A stretch of 64,000 nucleotides of DNA from a virus. Position numbers and translations under genes: made by a program. The stretch covers positions 1 to 64,000 of IMG/VR virus record IMGVR_UViG_3300042350_004528; one strand, 5' to 3'. The notes beneath the pieces were generated by a model that was given only the letters and a program-made list of their open reading frames with translations, ran no database searches and was not told the DNA's origin. Positions 50,316 to 60,700 of the stretch are shown here, one piece after another (within the stretch, counting starts at the first letter, position 1; the number at the start of each line of letters is the position of its first letter).

Positions 50316-51356
50316 TTAATTTTTCGTTTGTTCGTAAATTTTTTTTTCCTTGTTTATAATAGTAATAAAAGTTGACCAGAAAACAAAGAACCCGTCATCA
50401 TATTTTGGTAAAAAATTTAATAATTGGTCTTCTTTCATCATTTCCATAATCTTATTTATACCACCTCGACCTTCTGGCGACAATGGTTCGTTGACCATTT
50501 CCGTTATAGCATTTTTTAGGTCTTCTGTTACATTTGGCGTTTCTAAATTAATAACTTTACCCATAACACTAAAATAATCGGTACCATATGTCCCCCATTT
50601 CGTTTTACCCTCTTTTATTGTGAGAAGTTTTTTACTATCTGGGGATTCCGTTAATAACTCATCAACTCTGTTAATAACCCACTCATGATCTTTTGGCTCT
50701 TTTTTTAATTCAGGAAACATTTTAAGTACAGTTTCTTCACCTATCCCCTCAAGACCAGATATGTTATCTGATATGTCGCCAGCAATCATTTTAATCAACC
50801 CAACATTGGAATAGTGGTAATCAAAATAATTTTTGAAGTTGTCTTTATTGATGACAGCTTTTTTACCATACAAATACACCTTTGTATCTGGTGCAATCAA
50901 CTGAAGTAAATCTTTGTCGTTTGTGTAGATAATTTTGTTCTCATTTGATGAATTTTTAACATAATGAGCAATGCCATCATCAGCCTCGCAACCATCAATC
51001 TCAACTTGTCTTATAAACAATTCTTCAAGGTATTGTTTTATCCTGATTCTTTGTCTATCCAAGTCGTGTCGTTCATCAATAGTTACTTTATCATTCCTAT
51101 TCATTTTATAGTATGGATAGTAACCTTGACGGTAAACTTTTGAATTTTCACCCTCCCAGAAAACAACAACTTTGGTTATGCCAAAGTCCTGGTAAAATTT
51201 TTTGATTGTGTTAACAAAGTGAAATATGGCGCCAACGCTTCCGTGTTTAGTTTGCACTTGTTTGGCGCCATAAAACCCTTGTTTTAATAAAGCCTCACCA
51301 TCAATCAGTAACGTATTAATCTTCGTCCGAATAGGCAATGGCCTGTTTAACTTCAT
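50316..51356 (-). CDS. 5'-3' exonuclease/flap nuclease (RNase H, FEN family)
   Basis: A 346-residue FEN-family nuclease. Acidic residues of the two-metal site are visible: Asp19 (LLIDGE), Glu124, Asp126 and Asp127 (CEADDGIA), Asp147/Asp149 (TNDKDLL), Asp194 and Asp197 in the helix-3-turn-helix (GDISDNISGLEGIGEETV). It removes RNA primers and 5' flaps, as T4 RNase H does. The start lies 41 bases inside the UvsX gene in another frame. Confidence 0.93.
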   Translation of the reverse strand: MKLNRPLPIRTKINTLLIDGEALLKQGFYGAKQVQTKHGSVGAIFHFVNTIKKFYQDFGITKVVVFWEGENSKVYRQGYYPYYKMNRNDKVTIDERHDLDRQRIRIKQYLEELFIRQVEIDGCEADDGIAHYVKNSSNENKIIYTNDKDLLQLIAPDTKVYLYGKKAVINKDNFKNYFDYHYSNVGLIKMIAGDISDNISGLEGIGEETVLKMFPELKKEPKDHEWVINRVDELLTESPDSKKLLTIKEGKTKWGTYGTDYFSVMGKVINLETPNVTEDLKNAITEMVNEPLSPEGRGGINKIMEMMKEDQLLNFLPKYDDGFFVFWSTFITIINKEKKIYEQTKN

Positions 51357-52329
51357 ACTCCTCTAATTCAAAATTTGTATCACCCATTTTTGATGCCCAG
51401 TAATCAGCTGTTTCTTTCTTGTACTTTTCCAAGGCTTCTTTATTATCTCGTTTATCACTTGTGATAAAACCATGTGGTGTAACTACAATTTGTGAATCAG
51501 CGTATCCTAGTCCGTTGATGTGATTCTTGTCAACGGTAACTTTTGTTCTTGTGGCAAAATTAATCTTTCTACCATTCTTAGTGGCATCAATTTTAGAAAT
51601 ACCACCATCAGCTTCATTACCAAAACGGAAAACCAATGTGGCAGCTTGGTAAACAGCCTCACCACCTTTTGGTTTAATTTTTGGTTGACCCATTGGCGAA
51701 TCTGGTAATTTAACCCAAGGTAGGTTACAGATAACCAAACCATTCAAGTATTGTGAGTTTTCTTTTCTACTGTTGTTAATTCTTTGGTTAATACCCATGT
51801 TAATTTTTTCTGCAAGAACTCCAGCGGTATGTTGTTTACCACCTTTACCCTCCCAGGTCATTTTACAAGGTACAGAACCAACTGAATCCCAGAAGAAACA
51901 AATATCATAAGGAACATTTCCTTTAGCTTGTTCATCCAACACATAATTTATGTAATCGGTAATTTGTTCCACGTATTCAAAATCATCACGATAGAAGAAA
52001 AACCCTTTCCACTCACCCTGATCATCTTTGTAACAATCCAAACCCATTAGTTTGCAATGTTCAAAACTCCATTTTTTCTCGGTAACCAAAAATATTGGTA
52101 AAATCCCTTTTTTCTGCGCATCAATGGATGATGCAATTAACGCACTCGTCTTTCCCGTGTTGGTATGTCCGAGTAACATGTTAATGTGACCCATACAAGG
52201 GCCAGGTACACCAGATGCCTCTAAAAATGCTTCACCGCAAGATAGAAACAAATCTGGTTTATATTTTGTTGTTGTACTCATTTTCTTCTGAAGATCATCA
52301 AAAGAAAATTCCTTTTTCTTTACTGCCAT
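51316..52329 (-). CDS. uvsX: UvsX/RecA-type recombinase
   Basis: A 337-residue RecA-family ATPase. P-loop GHTNTGKT (54-61), Walker B ICFFWDSVGS (Asp148), and a downstream LVICNLPWVK strand. The N-terminal 30 residues are short, as in UvsX, and the C-terminus is acidic. It forms filaments on ssDNA to start recombination-dependent replication, working with the SSB just upstream and SbcCD. Only a terminator hairpin and 28 bases separate it from SSB, so it relies on read-through or an unseen promoter. Confidence 0.92.
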   Translation of the reverse strand: MAVKKKEFSFDDLQKKMSTTTKYKPDLFLSCGEAFLEASGVPGPCMGHINMLLGHTNTGKTSALIASSIDAQKKGILPIFLVTEKKWSFEHCKLMGLDCYKDDQGEWKGFFFYRDDFEYVEQITDYINYVLDEQAKGNVPYDICFFWDSVGSVPCKMTWEGKGGKQHTAGVLAEKINMGINQRINNSRKENSQYLNGLVICNLPWVKLPDSPMGQPKIKPKGGEAVYQAATLVFRFGNEADGGISKIDATKNGRKINFATRTKVTVDKNHINGLGYADSQIVVTPHGFITSDKRDNKEALEKYKKETADYWASKMGDTNFELEEYEVKQAIAYSDED

Positions 52330-52357
52330 ATTGATATATTTTTAAAAATTAATTGTG

Positions 52358-52400
52358 AAAAAAAGGGCACTATAAGAGCGTAAAATCTCCTATAATGCCC
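52358..52400 (-). terminator. Strong intrinsic terminator after SSB
   Basis: In minus-strand RNA a 14-bp stem (GGGCAUUAUAGGAG with CUCUUAUAGUGCCC) pairs fully with two G-U wobbles, then an 8-base loop side and seven U's. On the plus strand the wobbles become mismatches, so it is strand-specific. Confidence 0.88.
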
Positions 52401-52415
52401 ATATATTTGTTTTAA

Positions 52416-53339
52416 TTAGAACGGTAGATCATCAGTGTCCAACGTCATTGGCTCACCCGAATCATAACCCATACTATCATTGCCAAATGTTGTCGGTACT
52501 GGCTCACTTACTGGTTGTGAATAATTTGTGGATTGTGGTGCATATGATGGCGTACCAGCGTCATCAATTCTAGCAACAAATTGCTTTGATTCGCTATCCC
52601 AAACAGGTTCAGAACCCTCAGCAACAATTCTCAAAAACTCAATAGGTTTTTTTCTGTAAACATCTCTCCAAGTTTGTTGGTCGTTTAACCAAAGTTCCAT
52701 TTGTGCTGGATCTTGACTAACTGGTGATGTCTCATCAAAAATGATTTGTGAAACTTTTGTGTACCCTTTAGATTGGTCACGAACAACACTGATAACAAGG
52801 TCTTTTCCAGCAATAGGATTAAAGAATGCACCAGAGCCTGGATTTTTATCGTTCATGAATTTCATCATGGGTTGAATTTTGTCCATGATTCCTGAACCAT
52901 CATTTACTTTAGGGAATCTCCAGAATTTAACTCCCTCGTGTTCTTTTCCACGTTCAATACCTCTAACGATATAGAAGTCACGTGAACGGTAATTGCTTGC
53001 GATTTTTTTATCTTCAGCATCACCCTTGATTAAAAGTTTGTACATGTCATTAAGAGGTGATTCTTCACCGTCTTGAGCTGGATCGTACAGTTTATTCCAT
53101 TTTTTACCAATCTTAAGATTGTGGAATTTAATGATGTCGTACCATTTACCCTCAGTATCCAATGGTAAAATTCTAAAGACACGTTGTCCTGAATTTTCTT
53201 TTTCACCCAATGCTAATGTAAAGTACTTGGTTAAGTCAACCTCTTTTTTTTCTGTGGTTGTTGCAGAGTTTTTTGATTTTTCGTAGTCGGCCAGTGAGTT
53301 TTGAACAGCCTTGTTCCAATCGATGTTTTTAAAGTCCAT
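52416..53339 (-). CDS. Single-stranded DNA-binding protein, gp32-like
   Basis: A 307-residue gp32-like SSB. The N-terminal ~45 residues carry Lys-rich helix, then an OB-type core (FRILPLDTEGKWYDIIKF, DFYIVRGIERGKEHEGVKFW). The CxxC/His zinc module of T4 gp32 is absent: there are no cysteines at all. The tail is Pro/Ser/Gln-rich and ends DTDDLPF, the acidic protein-docking tip of bacterial SSBs. It coats ssDNA and recruits recombination and replication partners. Own promoter and terminator suggest high, separate expression. Confidence 0.88.
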   Translation of the reverse strand: MDFKNIDWNKAVQNSLADYEKSKNSATTTEKKEVDLTKYFTLALGEKENSGQRVFRILPLDTEGKWYDIIKFHNLKIGKKWNKLYDPAQDGEESPLNDMYKLLIKGDAEDKKIASNYRSRDFYIVRGIERGKEHEGVKFWRFPKVNDGSGIMDKIQPMMKFMNDKNPGSGAFFNPIAGKDLVISVVRDQSKGYTKVSQIIFDETSPVSQDPAQMELWLNDQQTWRDVYRKKPIEFLRIVAEGSEPVWDSESKQFVARIDDAGTPSYAPQSTNYSQPVSEPVPTTFGNDSMGYDSGEPMTLDTDDLPF

Positions 53340-53367
53340 AATTAAAAAATTTAAGTTTATTATGGTA

Positions 53368-53398
53368 CAATATTAGGCAACGATTTTCAAAAAGTCAA
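53368..53398 (-). promoter_or_regulatory. Bacteroidota-type promoter for SSB
   Basis: Minus strand TTG, 20 bases, TAATATTG (one mismatch to TAnnTTTG, the same variant as at 409-440). The ATG is 28 bases beyond the -7 element. Confidence 0.6.
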
Positions 53399-53417
53399 GT
53401 GCCAGACAAAAAAAAAT

Positions 53418-53702
53418 TTACGTGTTGAAAAGTTGTCTCTTTACTTTTTTACCCACCAACATTACCCCATGTGGGCTTGTTGTGACTGATACAGAGTTTA
53501 TTGAATACTGATTCAATACGAAAGCCCCAGGTAAAACCAATTGGGTACCGTTAACAGTTAAAGTGGTGACATCATCATAAGCACCTAAAAAAATTATACT
53601 ATGTATTGAATATGTGTGACCAGTGTCGGCTGCTTGAAGTGCCGCGATCGATTGTGTTCCGCCAGATGTTATTTTTTCTGTATATAATTCAGCTTGTATC
53701 AT
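53418..53702 (-). CDS. Small beta-rich protein (94 aa), probably virion-associated
   Basis: A 94-residue Thr/Val/Ser/Gly-rich protein, all beta by appearance (HSIIFLGAYDDVTTLTVNGT, NSVSVTTSPHGVMLVG). It resembles small capsid-decoration or fibre-head domains in composition only. It overlaps the upstream gene by four bases. A T-rich stretch (53407-53415) follows the stop, without a clear stem. Confidence 0.65.
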   Translation of the reverse strand: MIQAELYTEKITSGGTQSIAALQAADTGHTYSIHSIIFLGAYDDVTTLTVNGTQLVLPGAFVLNQYSINSVSVTTSPHGVMLVGKKVKRQLFNT

Positions 53703-54400
53703 AGTCTGTTAAATGGGTTTTCTGTTGGTATGTTAAAGCTCTTTTTAATGTCCATATCACTATAATCGTTCATTATGGTATCAAACATAGACATTTTAGA
53801 TGAATTTTCCAAATCAGTCTGCGTTTTAGCCCCAGTACCTTTATTATAATCATCAATTGATACATTAAATGGGTAAGAATCTTGGGCCAAAGCCTTTCTT
53901 CTCTCTTCTTCAGTTGGTGGCCTCATAAGCTCAACTTGTTTCGCTAAAGATTCCATTTTACCGATTAAATCATCCATTTTGGTTAAATTTGTCTCTATTT
54001 CGGAAACTTTACCCATAATGTCGTTGATTTTTTCTATACCACCAGCTAAACCTTCAATTTTGCTCTTGATATCGTTTGTGCTATTCACCAATTCTGTCAC
54101 ATCAACCTCAGTAACATCTTCAGCTGGAGCTGGCTCTTCCACTGGTGCATCAACTGGTGCATCCGTAGCAACGTCTGTTGGTTCTGTTGCCATTGGTTCC
54201 TCAGCTGGTACCTCAGCTGTCGCATCGACAGCAGCGTCAACTGGAGCTGCGTCAATTGGCTCTTCAGCTGGTGCAACTTCTTCAGCTTCATTATAGAATC
54301 TATAAGAAACCTCGTCAATTGCCATTTTATCTTGATATGCTATAATAGCATTAAAGCGATTAATTTCGCTTTCCAATACGGTATTTAATTTCTTATTCAT
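53699..54400 (-). CDS. Acidic Pro/Ala-rich coiled-coil protein (233 aa)
   Basis: The N-terminus (LESEINRFNAIIAYQDK) has the terminal amphipathic motif seen in several other genes. Residues about 40-95 are a low-complexity Ala/Pro/Glu/Val/Asp repeat (PVDAPVEEP, APAEDVTEV). About 100-150 is a coiled coil (IKSKIEGLAGGIEKINDIMG and on). A YPFNVSIDDY segment and a globular or disordered end follow. It looks like a virion or scaffold component linked by a flexible spacer; function unknown. Confidence 0.72.
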   Translation of the reverse strand: MNKKLNTVLESEINRFNAIIAYQDKMAIDEVSYRFYNEAEEVAPAEEPIDAAPVDAAVDATAEVPAEEPMATEPTDVATDAPVDAPVEEPAPAEDVTEVDVTELVNSTNDIKSKIEGLAGGIEKINDIMGKVSEIETNLTKMDDLIGKMESLAKQVELMRPPTEEERRKALAQDSYPFNVSIDDYNKGTGAKTQTDLENSSKMSMFDTIMNDYSDMDIKKSFNIPTENPFNRL

Positions 54401-54615
54401 CTTAGAAACATTCTATTTGAGTGGCTAATCGGTGTTTCTTCTCTTAAAAGTTCTCTACCATCTTCAACCACTAATTTTTTTTCGATTATTTTTCTTTCAA
54501 TTAAACCATCAGCGGTTTTTATATAACAAACACCAGATTTTAAATCACACACTTCTTCACCAACCTTTGGTTCGCTCCCTAAAAAATCATTGATTTTATT
54601 GTTTATGTTATCCAT
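54397..54615 (-). CDS. Hypothetical protein (72 aa)
   Basis: A 72-residue protein with strand-rich middle (GVCYIKTADGLIERKIIEKK) and cysteines at 23 and 30. No family recognised. ATGA overlap with the next gene. An ATATTTATAAG motif lies 12 bases before the ATG, following an 86-base gap after the hub gene, so a transcription unit may begin here. Confidence 0.7.
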   Translation of the reverse strand: MDNINNKINDFLGSEPKVGEEVCDLKSGVCYIKTADGLIERKIIEKKLVVEDGRELLREETPISHSNRMFLR

Positions 54616-54627
54616 AAATTGTTTTCT

Positions 54628-54636
54628 TATAAATAT
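54628..54636 (-). promoter_or_regulatory. ATATTTATA motif, possible late promoter
   Basis: Minus-strand ATATTTATA, 12 bases before the ATG of 54397-54615, in the gap after the hub gene. Confidence 0.35.
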
Positions 54637-54701
54637 CAGCTAAATGATAAAAGTTATGTGAATGTTTTTAATTTAGTGGGGTGTCTTTGTTTTAATTTTT
54701 A

Positions 54702-57700
54702 TCATACCAAACTATTAAACTCACTAGAAGCGGTATTATATATTGATAATTTAGAGTTGTAAGTTTGACTACCCTTAGTATACTGAGCTTTAGCCACTGG
54801 ACTCCACCATGAATTTATATATGTGGATGTCCATTTATCAGGATCGCTACCACTAAACCCTTTGGCTTTTACTCTGTTAGCCATAAAATCTAAAAATGAT
54901 TCATCATTGGCAAATATAGCGAAGGATCTCCTATTACCACCGCTATCAATACGACTATACTGACCTATAATACCAGGTGCCCCCCATCTACCACTATCTG
55001 TTTGTACACCAGCATAATTATAACCACCAGCAGAATTAAATGATTTACCAGATTTTGAAGCCTCCGCAACCATAATTGCAAACACAGCTTTACCTAAATC
55101 ACTACCGTATTTAGTGTTTAAATAATTAACCGCTGTTTTATACGGTAATTTATTTGAAGGTGGTGGTGGGTCGGTAAACGGTAGTTCTGGGTATGATGTT
55201 TTATAATTTGTTGCTACGGTTGTATTTGAAGCAACTGGTTCAAATCTTAAAATAACAGTTCTTGTTGGATTAGCTATTTTACCATCATTATCTATTGTTA
55301 ATGTAACCCCATTTGAAAAATTACCATTCTTAACTTTATCTGAAAGATTACCACCAATAACATTTACAGTTTTACTACTTTGATCGATATTTGTAACACA
55401 ATCACAGTGTGAATTTCCAACAGAATCCCAATCATTTAATTGAACAACTATTTCTTTGTAATTTGAATCCTGGGCGTAGCAAAGAATATCGCCAATCTGA
55501 ATAGGTGTATCTTTGCTTGAATAAGCTTTCCAAGAAGTTTTTGTTTTCCTAATTGTGTTCACATAAACATTATGACTAGCGCTATAAGGAAAGTCACTTG
55601 GTTTTGGCGCCGCTGTTTTAATAATGTAACTTATAAAAGCGGCTGACCAAGGATCGCTTGAACAATTAAATGACGTCCAATTAACAGCCGCCCAATATTC
55701 TTTTAATAACGGTTGTGCATCTTTATCACATTCTGTTAAATTAACCCATTTTTCTCTTTCTTGATCAGCGACTCTAACCAATTCATTTACGAATCTAACA
55801 GCTTCAGTTGATTGGCCTGAACTAGTTTGTGGCGTATAAATATTTGTTAATTGTTCTTCTCCAGCCGAATCTAATTTATACTCACTATTAGCCTTTGTAC
55901 TTAATTTTATATTACCAAAAGATCCATTAGAATCGCTTGAGAAAAACGCAATTTTATAATCGTCAGATGAGCCTTGAACGGCGCCAAGATATTTTACTTT
56001 AATTCCAGATTCGGTTGATTTTTCTATTGATTTATTTTTTTCTTCCCACTCTTTATGTTTTTTATCAAAAATAGCGGTGTATTGCTCGTAAAATCTTTGA
56101 TTTACAGCGCTATCACTACCTAGATCTTCATATTGTACATTGCCTTTTTGATCGTTTAAATTAAATTCGTGTATTACGTCTGTTGACCCAACATCATTAA
56201 CAGATATACTTTGTGGATTACTCAATAATCCATAATAGATTGCTTCTTTTGCATAAATCCCGCTCGATGTGGTTGGATTTCTCGGTACTTTACTCCATAT
56301 ATCGTCTTTATCAGCGGTGTAGCTGCCAGATGTGTTGTCTTTTAAATATTGTATATATTCAGATTCGGTTCGTTTACCATCTGAAATAAATAACATAAAC
56401 TTTGCTGCGGCTGGGCTACATTCATCTAAAAAGTCTAATATGTCTTTAATTTGATCGAGACTCTTTTTTATTGGTTCTGGTGAACCGCTTGTTTGTGTTT
56501 GTGTGGTCGTATTTTTAATATTTGCGGCTTCAAAATTATTTATTACCCCGTTAGTGCTTAACGATTTAAATAAATCATAAACATCCGAATGTACTGTATC
56601 AGTTTCATTTTTCACACCAATTCCATATAATTCTGTGTTTGCAAAAATAGCGCTGTCTTTACTATCAAAGAAAAATGTCGCCGTTTTTATTGGAATCTCA
56701 CTACCCCTTTTATCCAGTTCGGTTTCCATACTAAACGCAAGTCTATCGCTATTATCTGATATCGTGGCGCCACTTTCATTTACAGCTTTTAAATCAAATA
56801 CGGTACCGTCAAATAATTTTGACTCATTTAATGTCGTATTACTATTTGTCTTAGCCTCATTACCAATTTTATTTAATAAATCACCCAACTCACCAACTAA
56901 AGAAAAAGATGCGTTTTCTTTAAACACTTTTGAAAGTGATAAAGCACTTCCACTATACCTACTGTCGCCGCTAGATGCTTTTTGATTCATTATACCGATT
57001 GCTACGGTTTTCATATTTTTTACAATTTCTTTTGGTGAATCTGTATTGCCTAATAAGGCTTTTGAATAATTGTACAATACGTTTACCAAACCAAGATTTG
57101 CATCATTTTTAGCGTTACTTTTGGTCACACTAAATATAAAAGCACCAATAACTTGTATTCCAGAAAAACTATAATATTTAGTTGAATCGCTACTTAAACC
57201 TTGTAATACGCTACCAAATGGGTCGTTACTATCACTATCATCACTATAAATTTTTCCTGACGTGTTTGGTATACCTTCAGTAACTATCGTATTTACACCA
57301 ACCGCCGCATCAACTAAAAGTTTTGCGTTTTTTCTCATTAATGTTAAAAGTTCCCTTCTAACATCAATTTTTGATGCTATTGGTTGTCTTGCACCTTGAA
57401 ATGTAGTAATCATTGTGTTTGGTTGTATGTCATGGGCAACATTTGTAATCCAATATGTTCCATGGAACAATGGTACGTTTCTAAGGTAAAAATAACTTAA
57501 TGGTTGTATTGTTGAATTACCTAAACTAGTTACCGTGCATGTAAATGCTCTTTTTTCTAGAATTGGGAATAAATTTGTTGTTTGTAAAGTTGTTTCTGTT
57601 TTATTAACAACATCCACCCAAGTTCTTATACTTTCTTCTGTATCATAAAATTCAGCGGTATTTAGTTGTACGCTAGTAAACATTTGTTGTTTTTGGCTAC

Positions 57701-60700
57701 CAAAATCAACGGTAAAGCAAGTTACGTTTGATTTTTTAACATCATCTGGTGCATTTTCTGATTTAATAGAAATTTCTTTATTATCATCATAACCAATATC
57801 TAAACAAAAGGAATTTAAGTTATCATTTTTCATTGATTGAACGACACCTTCGTTTGTATCTAATTTAGAACCTATGGTACCTAATTGAAAAATGTAACCT
57901 GGATACCCAGTTAAACCACCAAATTTTTGTGATTGTCTACTAGATGTCCCCAATAAATCCGTATCAGTATGTACGCCAAATAATTGATCAACAATATCAT
58001 AGATCGATTCATCATCGTCATTTGTTGCCGATATTGCACCATTAAGATTTATATAATTTGGTATTTGTTGAAACATAAACCCATTGGCTTCAGCTAAACC
58101 ACTAAATAAATTTGAAAAACTTTTGTTTGTTAAATTGTCAATTGTTAAATATTGGTCATCTTGGGCTTTGTTTGGGTTTTTATCAAAATCAGCGTACAGA
58201 TTTTGATAAAAAAACGATAAATCGGCAAGTACATTAACACCAATATCATTATTACCTCTGTCGACTACCTTAAAAATTTCATATAAATCGTAATTCGTAT
58301 CTTCTTTTTTATTATCATCACAATATCCAGGATCTATTGAATAATTGTAAAATAATTTATTATTAACTAAATCCGAAACTTCTAATGTTTTAATTTCTTG
58401 AATTTTAGTTGGTAAAAATATCGGTGAGCTTCTATTTTCTTCAACAAAACTGGTCGATATTTTTTCATACATTGATTTTATATTATAGTAAGTTCGTTTT
58501 TTAATTTCGTCTTTTAAATTTTCTTCTTCAGATTCTACTGTATATGGATTATTTGCATCATTAGGTAAAGTTTTAGCTTCCATAGCTTCACTAAATTGAT
58601 TCAAAAATGAATTTAACCCACCAACCGTTGAGTTGTATATTTCGGTGTTGAAGTATTCAAAAAAAGAATTACAACTTGATTCTAAATCCGCTACCTTATA
58701 CGCATCAAATTCTGTATATTTTGGAGTTTCCTCTTCAATCTCAAGATTATTTTGTGATGGGATATTTGGATTAAAAGGAGGGACATATACTGTCGCATCA
58801 CGTGGATTCGAATTATTACCTTGAAGTCTTAATACATTTTTAGTTCTTGTATTAAAAGATACTTTATTACCGTATGATTCTAAAAATTTATTCATTGATA
58901 TAATACCATTGTTAGGTAAAAAATCGTAGTTTAAACTATATCCCGTATATCTTATGTAAGATCTTAATAACTTTAATAACTGTTTATAATTATTTTTAGT
59001 ATATTTTATGTTTAAATATTTAAAAAAAGTTTTTACACAATCAAAATAAAAATTATTAAAATTTTTATCAGATGTATCAGAGCTTGTATTTGCGATCAAA
59101 TGATGTAATCTACTATACAAATAAGATTTATTTAATTCTTCTATTTCTACTTTATGGGAAGGAGCATCAACATTTTCGTATGGCGGAACATATTGGTCGG
59201 AAAATAATATTCTTCTAGCAATTAATTTATTAAAATTTTGATCTGTAACACTGCTATCTTTTAATGCGGTTTTTAATTCATCGTAATTTGATGCATTTGT
59301 AAATAACACTTCTGGTGATGAATGAAAATTATGTAGGGATAATTGAAAATCACCCAGTTTTGTAACAGAATCGATTGTTGATTTATTTGCTATTGTTATA
59401 TCATAAGAACAAAATTGATCGGCGATAGATTCACATCTTTTTTTCTGAGTTTGCGTTAAAACAACATTAAAAAATTTGGATATGTTTGCTTTAGCCACAA
59501 ATTCATAATTATACATTGAATTACCAATTAACATATATGAGATTTCGTCTGTGGTTAGCTCTATACCCGTTTTAGGGTCTTTAAATTTACCGCTAGTTAC
59601 AGCTTCCTTTATATGTTCAGATGCCAATATTGTTGATGATTTAACTAATGAGTTTAAATTAAATGTGTTTAACGTATTATTTGGTGTTAATTTTGCAAAT
59701 TCCTGAAATAAAGTTGAAAATTCTTCTAATTTTTCAATGTTAACTGAATCTAGTATTCTACTAAAATCGTAGTTATTTATATAACCAGATTCAATAAAAG
59801 ATGTTAAATCTTCATAATCTGATAATTGTGGTGTTGTGTTTCTAAAATAACTTATATTATTTTCACCTGGATAAATTGATAATGTAACACCATCTTCAAA
59901 ATCATATGTTTTTTTATCATCCGTACTTTTATCCATACCCAAATGCGTACCTAAACCAGTACTTTCAAACCATAAAAATCTTGTTGTATTTTTTAATATT
60001 AAAGAATTATTAAAGTTAGAATTTTTTAAAAACAAAAACCTATCAAATCCGCTATGCACTAAAACTCTACTCAACGTTGGGTCATATCGGTATGATGTAG
60101 CATCCGCTCTTGACTTAAAATTGGTGGCCAACACTTCACGTTGATTCCCATCAAATAATGGGTCTACTACTTTTCCTTTTGTATTATGTCTACCATCCAA
60201 ACCAATTGTGGTATTTTGCGGATTCCAAGTTGGTTTATCATTTATGGTGTAAAAATATTCGGCCTGAGTTGCCTTATTGTTTTTATTCCTAATACGATAG
60301 CCATCATAATCATAAATACCCAAATCTTCCCCACCTTCTTTTGAATACAACAATAATAAATTATTTGGTGTTAAAAATCCACCAGCAGATGGATACAACG
60401 CAAATATACCAAAGGATGTTGGGCTAATGTTTTTATAAGAATTATCAACTTTTAAATTTATTTTTTCGATATCCCAAATTTTGTATAAGAAATTTGTTAA
60501 ACTATTTATTTGCTCATCTTTTGTTGAATTTTTATCATTTAAAGAAGACATTAAAGTGGTGTCAGATAAAACTGAATTTTGATATGATCTGAACCCATCG
60601 TCACCAAACTTTAACCTATGTATCAAATCATACGCATGTGGTGTAACTGTTTGGTTACCTATTTTATCTTTTTTAATAACCTCCCTGAACGAGGTAAAAA

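Noticed and set aside
51507-51743. Minus-strand ORF in another frame inside uvsX
   Set aside because: Lies wholly within the conserved RecA core; Gln/Leu-rich composition typical of a frame shadow.
53979-54296. 105-codon plus-strand ORF rich in Ser/Ala/Thr
   Set aside because: It is the antisense shadow of the Ala/Pro/Glu/Asp repeat in 53699-54400; low complexity removes stop codons on both strands.
56635-56985. 116-codon plus-strand ORF inside the hub gene
   Set aside because: Leu/Ser-rich antisense shadow; no features of its own.
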